Of a DNA stretch of 64,000 bases, positions 61,832 to 64,000 are shown in pieces. The notes under the pieces were generated by a model. It worked only from the letters and a program-made list of their open reading frames with translations, was not told the DNA's origin and made no database searches. The position numbers and the translations under genes are program-made. The stretch's first letter is position 1; each line of letters begins with the position of its first letter. The DNA is from Imperialibacter sp040222815 (GTDB taxonomy: Bacteria; Bacteroidota; Bacteroidia; Cytophagales; Cyclobacteriaceae): positions 310,001 through 374,000 of the forward strand of contig NZ_JAVKCH010000057.1 of assembly GCF_040222815.1 (NCBI RefSeq), read 5' to 3'.

Positions 61832-62224
61832 GTGACAGAGCAAGACTATAAGGCCATGAAAAATGACCGGAAAGACACACATATTTACCAGGCCTTTTAC
61901 TTCCATAACCAGGTAAAGTCGCATTTCTACGCAGGTGATGCATTTCTTAGCTACCGAAAGGATATGACGCCCGATGAACTTATTGAGTTGGGATATGAAA
62001 TAATGGAAGAAGGTGAATTTGTGCCAGAGTTGACCCGCAAGATTGAATCATTGCTAGGCAAGGGAAACTTTGTCTATGACTATTGGGAGTTTGGGCCCGA
62101 CTACTTTTCATTGTACTGGTGGATCCACAAAGAAGTGTATCATAAGAAGCTAGTCTTGATCCGTCAATGGGCGGAATACGAAGGAATCAGTGAATGGATG
62201 GAAATCAATGAGAAGGAAGTATGA
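61832..62224 (+). CDS. Conserved-looking small acidic protein, unknown function
   Basis: 130 residues from GTG 61832, or 122 from ATG 61856 (MKNDRKDTHIYQ). Soluble, rich in Glu, Lys, Tyr and Trp (VYDYWEFGPDYFSLYWW), no signal peptide or recognised motif. The dense aromatic segment and balanced charge argue for a real folded protein. It stands alone downstream of the terminator; a 36-codon frame overlaps its 3' end. No function assigned. Confidence 0.6.
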   Translation: MTEQDYKAMKNDRKDTHIYQAFYFHNQVKSHFYAGDAFLSYRKDMTPDELIELGYEIMEEGEFVPELTRKIESLLGKGNFVYDYWEFGPDYFSLYWWIHKEVYHKKLVLIRQWAEYEGISEWMEINEKEV

Positions 62225-62318
62225 CGTGGCAGAGCGGTTTAGCATGCTCCACCTGCTTGGCAAGTTCTTGCTCGCCCATTGGGACAAGCAAAGAAAGGGG
62301 TCGGGGTTTGGTATTTGA
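62208..62318 (+). CDS. Small 36-residue frame overlapping the preceding gene
   Basis: ATG at 62208 lies 17 bases inside the end of the 130-residue gene, in another frame, and the frame runs to TGA at 62318. The product starts MRRKYDVAERF, continues with a helix-like LHLLGKFLLAHWDK and is basic. The start/stop overlap would allow translational coupling. No family seen; its short length means chance cannot be excluded. Confidence 0.3.
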   Translation: MRRKYDVAERFSMLHLLGKFLLAHWDKQRKGSGFGI

Positions 62319-62363
62319 CATGCCCGTGAAATTACTTCAATGTACATGACTTTAAAGTTTAAA

Positions 62364-62386
62364 CCCCGGAGGGTTGGCCTCCGGGG
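62364..62386 (-). terminator. GC-rich hairpin, probable terminator for the minus-strand TIM-barrel gene
   Basis: CCCCGGAGG (62364-62372) pairs perfectly with CCTCCGGGG (62378-62386) around a 5-base loop. Read on the minus strand it is followed by TTTAAACTTTAAA, as expected for an intrinsic terminator about 115 bases after the stop at 62500. On the plus strand no T tract follows. Confidence 0.6.
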
Positions 62387-62499
62387 AATTCCAAGATGGT
62401 ACGGCTAGAAGTCTGTCTCAAAAAACCAAATTTTGTTTTTTTGACGACATTGAACACACACAAAAGTGCCAATGAAAACATGGCTCTTCTCATGACTGT

Positions 62500-63390
62500 C
62501 TATTTCTTTTTCTTACCCTTTTTCGTCTTCAGCGAAGCCAGGTAGTCGAGGCTTTGAGGCACCTGCTCTAGGGCTCTGGACGACTCATCCTCAATAAAGT
62601 AATGATTGATACCTATCTCCATAGCAGCTTCCATGGCCTCGGCAATGCCAACATCGCCCTGGCCCAGCACTACGTTGGTTTCAGGATCCTGACGGCCCTG
62701 CAGGTTGTCTTTGCTGCCTGGCTTCCTGTCCTTCAAATGCAGCGAAGTAAAGCGAGTCGGGTATTTTCTCAGCAACGCAGCAGGGTCTTGTCCTGGATTA
62801 CGCATCCAAAACACGTCCATTTGAACGGTGACATAATCGGGGTTGGTGTTGTCCATGAAGTATTCATACAAGGTGCCTTTGCCTCCCTCGTAGTCGACAA
62901 ATTCATAGCCATGCGCATGGTAGGCGAAGGTCAATCCGTTTTCTTTAAGCGTCTTGCCTGCTGCGTTGAACACCTCCACCCCCTTCTTCATCTCCTCAAG
63001 AGTCATCTTTTCCTCAGTATGGGGAATCCAGTAGCAGAGCACAAATTTAGCATTGTAAAACTTCGCATTATTGATGATTGCCTGAAGCTCATCTGGTTTT
63101 TGCAGTGCATCGAAGTTGCTACCAACTGCTACTACTTTGAGCCCGTATTTTTCGAGTAGCTTTTTATAGGCCTCTTTATCAATGCCACGTGGAGTGCCTC
63201 CTTCAAGCTCTTTGACGCCCAGCTCTTGTAGACGAGCCAGCGTCTTTTCCACATCTACTTTCATGAGTTCTCTCATGCTACCCATCTGAATGCCAATTTC
63301 CTGAGCCATTATCGCCGGAGAGCCTGCCAAAAGAGCCAGCAGCAGCAACAAAATCGTTCTTTCAGAGAAACGGGTTATTGTCTTTTTCAT
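62500..63390 (-). CDS. Exported xylose isomerase-like TIM-barrel protein (sugar phosphate isomerase/epimerase family)
   Basis: About 296 residues from the ATG at 63390, giving a signal peptide (MKKTITRF, hydrophobic core, cleavage after IMAQ); an upstream ATG at 63414 adds 8 residues. The barrel has GVKELEGG near 46, FVLCYWIP near 107, AYHAHGYEF near 146, VQMDVFWM near 179, SLHLKDRKPG near 209 and HYFIEDES near 254, the metal-ligand layout (Glu, Asp, His, Glu) of the AP-endonuclease-2/xylose-isomerase-like family. The tail is very basic (KTKKGKKKK). Exported members of this family are common in Bacteroidota sugar catabolism. It is divergent from the lipoprotein gene at 63615. Confidence 0.87.
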   Translation of the reverse strand: MKKTITRFSERTILLLLLALLAGSPAIMAQEIGIQMGSMRELMKVDVEKTLARLQELGVKELEGGTPRGIDKEAYKKLLEKYGLKVVAVGSNFDALQKPDELQAIINNAKFYNAKFVLCYWIPHTEEKMTLEEMKKGVEVFNAAGKTLKENGLTFAYHAHGYEFVDYEGGKGTLYEYFMDNTNPDYVTVQMDVFWMRNPGQDPAALLRKYPTRFTSLHLKDRKPGSKDNLQGRQDPETNVVLGQGDVGIAEAMEAAMEIGINHYFIEDESSRALEQVPQSLDYLASLKTKKGKKKK

Positions 63391-63614
63391 GTTTTTTGAT
63401 TTAGGGTGATTCACATGTTCATATTAGCCTTAATTTAAGGAATGTACAACACGTTTTCCACCAGGAGTTGCACCAAACGGTCTTACCAGGAACTCCATTT
63501 GTATCACAATAGGGTGGTATTATGCAAGAAAACCAACCAATGAAATGCTACCTAATGGGAATACACTTTGACATTGGTTAATTTTCAACGGCATATCTAT
63601 ATTGATTTTATCCT

Positions 63615-64000
63615 ATGAAAACTACACAACGTCCATGGCGATCCATGGCGATCGCTTTCTTTGTAATTATTTCTATTGCTTCATGCTCCGACCCGAGCAA
63701 TAAATTTGATCAGACTCCACGGCTTAGCACTCCGCAGGACACTGTCAACCTTCCCATGGTGAGTCTTCCTGAAGGGGCCGACACCACCAATGCCTATTGG
63801 CAGGGGATTGACCTTGAGCCAAAGAAACCGGTGATTCCATTGTCGGTAACTGGTGAAAAGGAGAAGTTTCTGCTACAGCCCGGCTACAGCCTGGAGCCTG
63901 TTTTATCCGAACCACAAATTCAGCAACCGGGTGCCATTACTTTTGATGGCAACGGAAGAATGTACGTGCTGGAATTACGCACCTACATGCTCACAGCAGA
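63615..64000 (+). CDS. Lipoprotein, N-terminal part of a large sorbosone dehydrogenase/heme-domain-like protein (cut by window edge)
   Basis: Open from ATG 63615 to the right edge, 128 codons visible. Basic start, hydrophobic core and lipobox IASC (Cys24). After a Pro/Asp-rich linker comes FLLQPGYSLEPVLSEPQIQQ-type sequence followed by GAITFDGNGRMYVLE, which is the opening blade of the membrane-bound dehydrogenase/PQQ-like beta-propeller lipoproteins (often with ThuA or cytochrome domains) seen in Bacteroidota. A perfect 10-base tandem repeat TCCATGGCGA lies in the signal-peptide coding region (63632-63651). Confidence 0.75.
   Translation, partial: MKTTQRPWRSMAIAFFVIISIASCSDPSNKFDQTPRLSTPQDTVNLPMVSLPEGADTTNAYWQGIDLEPKKPVIPLSVTGEKEKFLLQPGYSLEPVLSEPQIQQPGAITFDGNGRMYVLELRTYMLTA

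Noticed and set aside
62602..63159. 185-codon plus-strand frame opposite the TIM-barrel gene
   Set aside because: Antisense to a gene with signal peptide and metal-ligand motifs; no resemblance to a family.
63632..63651. 10-base tandem repeat TCCATGGCGA in the lipoprotein signal region
   Set aside because: Only two units and not a multiple of three; probably a small duplication of no regulatory meaning.
1..64000. CRISPR arrays, tRNA/rRNA genes, integrases, insertion sequences, attachment sites
   Set aside because: Looked for regularly spaced repeats, transposase-like motifs and terminal inverted repeats; none seen by reading, although decayed mobile elements could be missed without a database search.

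Overview
The window is a dense cell-surface polysaccharide locus from a member of the Bacteroidota, probably a Cytophagales-type environmental or marine bacterium. The basis for that assignment is moderate to low GC, protein families typical of the phylum (Wzi-like capsule assembly proteins, a very long multi-SLBB export porin, a PadR regulator paired with an MacB/FtsX-type permease), almost no Shine-Dalgarno sequences, several GTG/TTG starts, and a few matches to the Bacteroidota -7 promoter element TAnnTTTG. Species is not identifiable from sequence reading alone. I see no tRNA, rRNA, CRISPR array, integrase or intact insertion sequence.

Layout. (A) About 1-17.9 kb: the tail of an O-antigen polymerase/ligase, two methyltransferases, a minus-strand glycosyltransferase (GT) block (GT9, GT4, GT2, plus a 54-codon gene lying between two of them), a divergent DUF1972-type GT4, a lipoprotein, two Wzi-like outer-membrane proteins flanking a minus-strand Wzx flippase/GT2 pair, then a large OPX porin and its Wzz-like partner. 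(B) About 18.5-41.8 kb: a tightly packed plus-strand run with gmd, an ABC O-antigen exporter (Wzm/Wzt), a sugar aminotransferase, a WbqC-family protein, two tandem paralogous beta-propeller glycosidase-like proteins, a GNAT-methyltransferase fusion, a hexapeptide acyltransferase, an epimerase/dehydratase, nine GTs, a Wzy-like polymerase and an MBOAT plus SGNH acetylation pair. (C) About 41.9-58.3 kb: a second export set (GT2, OPX lipoprotein, Wzc-like kinase-type copolymerase, Wzx, Wzy) carrying four separate sulfotransferase genes, two GT4s and a PglF/PglE/PglC-like module that would make and transfer the first sugar. (D) About 58.5-64 kb: unrelated genes: padR plus permease with a strong terminator, a small acidic protein, an exported xylose-isomerase-like TIM barrel, and the start of a large lipoprotein cut by the window edge.

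How it fits together (inference). Region C looks like a complete Wzx/Wzy-dependent pathway for a sulfated exopolysaccharide: the sugar is made by the 4,6-dehydratase and aminotransferase, loaded on lipid by the phosphoglycosyl transferase, extended, sulfated, flipped, polymerised and exported through Wzc/OPX. Region B looks like an ABC-exported O-antigen-type glycan with an unusual block of decoration genes. Region A contributes a second OPX/Wzz pair and Wzi proteins for surface attachment. In total there are 18 non-initiating GTs (nine GT2, eight GT4, one GT9). The least explained parts are the WbqC / twin propeller / GNAT-methyltransferase block, the four-sulfotransferase cluster, a cryptic two-helix membrane reading frame before padR, and two small overlapping genes.
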